Shown here: positions 12,987-13,037 of the stretch, one piece after another
How the letters are laid out: the number at the start of each line of letters is the position of its first letter
Numbering within the stretch: position 1 is the stretch's first letter
Source of the DNA: Thermocladium sp. UBA166
GTDB lineage: Archaea; Thermoproteota; Thermoprotei; Thermoproteales; Thermocladiaceae
Direction: 5' to 3'
Length of the DNA: 13,037 nucleotides
Assembly: GCA_002508315.1 (NCBI GenBank)
Contig: DAHE01000010.1
Coordinates: forward strand, 1 to 13,037
Translations under genes and position numbers: made by a program
The notes under the pieces: generated by a model
The model's input: the letters and a program-made list of their open reading frames with translations, nothing else
The model's database searches: none
What the model was told of the DNA's origin: nothing

Positions 12987-13001
12987 CCCCCTTTACGGGG
13001 G
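12987..13001. repeat. second hairpin at the right edge
   Basis: CCCCC, loop TTTAC, GGGGG, lying 24 bp beyond the previous hairpin. The tandem arrangement is what the subterminal hairpins of an IS200/IS605 end would look like, but no transposase frame is visible before the window ends. Confidence 0.4.
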
Positions 13002-13037
13002 CTACTGAATGGAGGTTCAAAATGTGTTAAAAACTTT

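Larger units (their letters stand above)
12734..13037. other. non-coding right edge, about 300 bp
   Basis: I see no supported gene. It holds the uppP promoter at its left side and two GC-rich hairpins at 12943-13001. Open frames here are short and have no recognisable motif. One minus-strand frame around 12810-12880 (R-N-I-N-P-S-G-L-Y-L) may be further decayed coding sequence, but I cannot assign it. Confidence 0.4.

Noticed and set aside
1..13037. CRISPR array
   Set aside because: No regularly spaced direct repeats of 24-37 bp are visible. The GC-rich repeats are dispersed, differ from each other and are in no array.

Overview
The window reads as a piece of a thermophilic crenarchaeal chromosome, most likely Thermoproteales (a Caldivirga, Vulcanisaeta or Thermocladium-like lineage; this placement is inference). 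The reasons are an archaeal-type uS12, a 5'-deoxyadenosine/SAH-type deaminase, a rubredoxin-less rubrerythrin paired with DUF3501, fused GuaA, AGG/ATA-rich codon use, and promoter architecture in which a TATA box sits about 24-30 bp before the start codon, so that most mRNAs should be leaderless.

Layout. 161-574 (+) is a small unrecognised protein. 604-1700 (-) is a rubrerythrin followed by a DUF3501 gene. 1701-2010 is an intergenic region with divergent promoters and a transposon-end-like segment. 2011-2949 (+) is an AbrB-PhoU fusion regulator. 2950-3141 holds a structured, possibly transcribed element. 3142-4323 (-) is ThiD with an unusual C-terminal extension. 4380-4709 (-) is an acidic hypothetical protein. 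4710-5096 is non-coding with decayed transposon 3'-end sequence. 5097-5540 (-) is uS12. 5669-6478 (+) is a periplasmic-binding-protein-fold protein without a signal peptide. 6623-9561 (-) is the guaB-guaA operon, which makes GMP from IMP. 9620-10198 (-) is a histidine phosphatase. 10243-10522 holds a TnpB-like C-terminal remnant with an element end. 10572-11861 (+) is an amidohydrolase of the MtaD/DadD deaminase family. 11898-12733 (-) is uppP, interrupted by two frameshifts. 12734-13037 is non-coding with GC-rich hairpins.

Most genes are housekeeping: GMP synthesis, thiamine synthesis, translation, adenosine-derivative salvage, lipid-carrier recycling and peroxide defence. The less ordinary layer is between the genes. 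A set of related GC-rich hairpins and element-end-like sequences recurs in at least five intergenic spaces, and in two of them it is associated with what looks like the decayed C-terminal tail of an IS200/IS605-type TnpB. I found no intact transposase, no CRISPR array, no tRNA or rRNA, and no gene cluster that clearly forms a new multi-gene system. The most testable novel items are the structured element at 3047-3125, the operator-like palindrome over the AbrB-PhoU start codon, the dispersed TnpB-end family, and the ThiD C-terminal domain.
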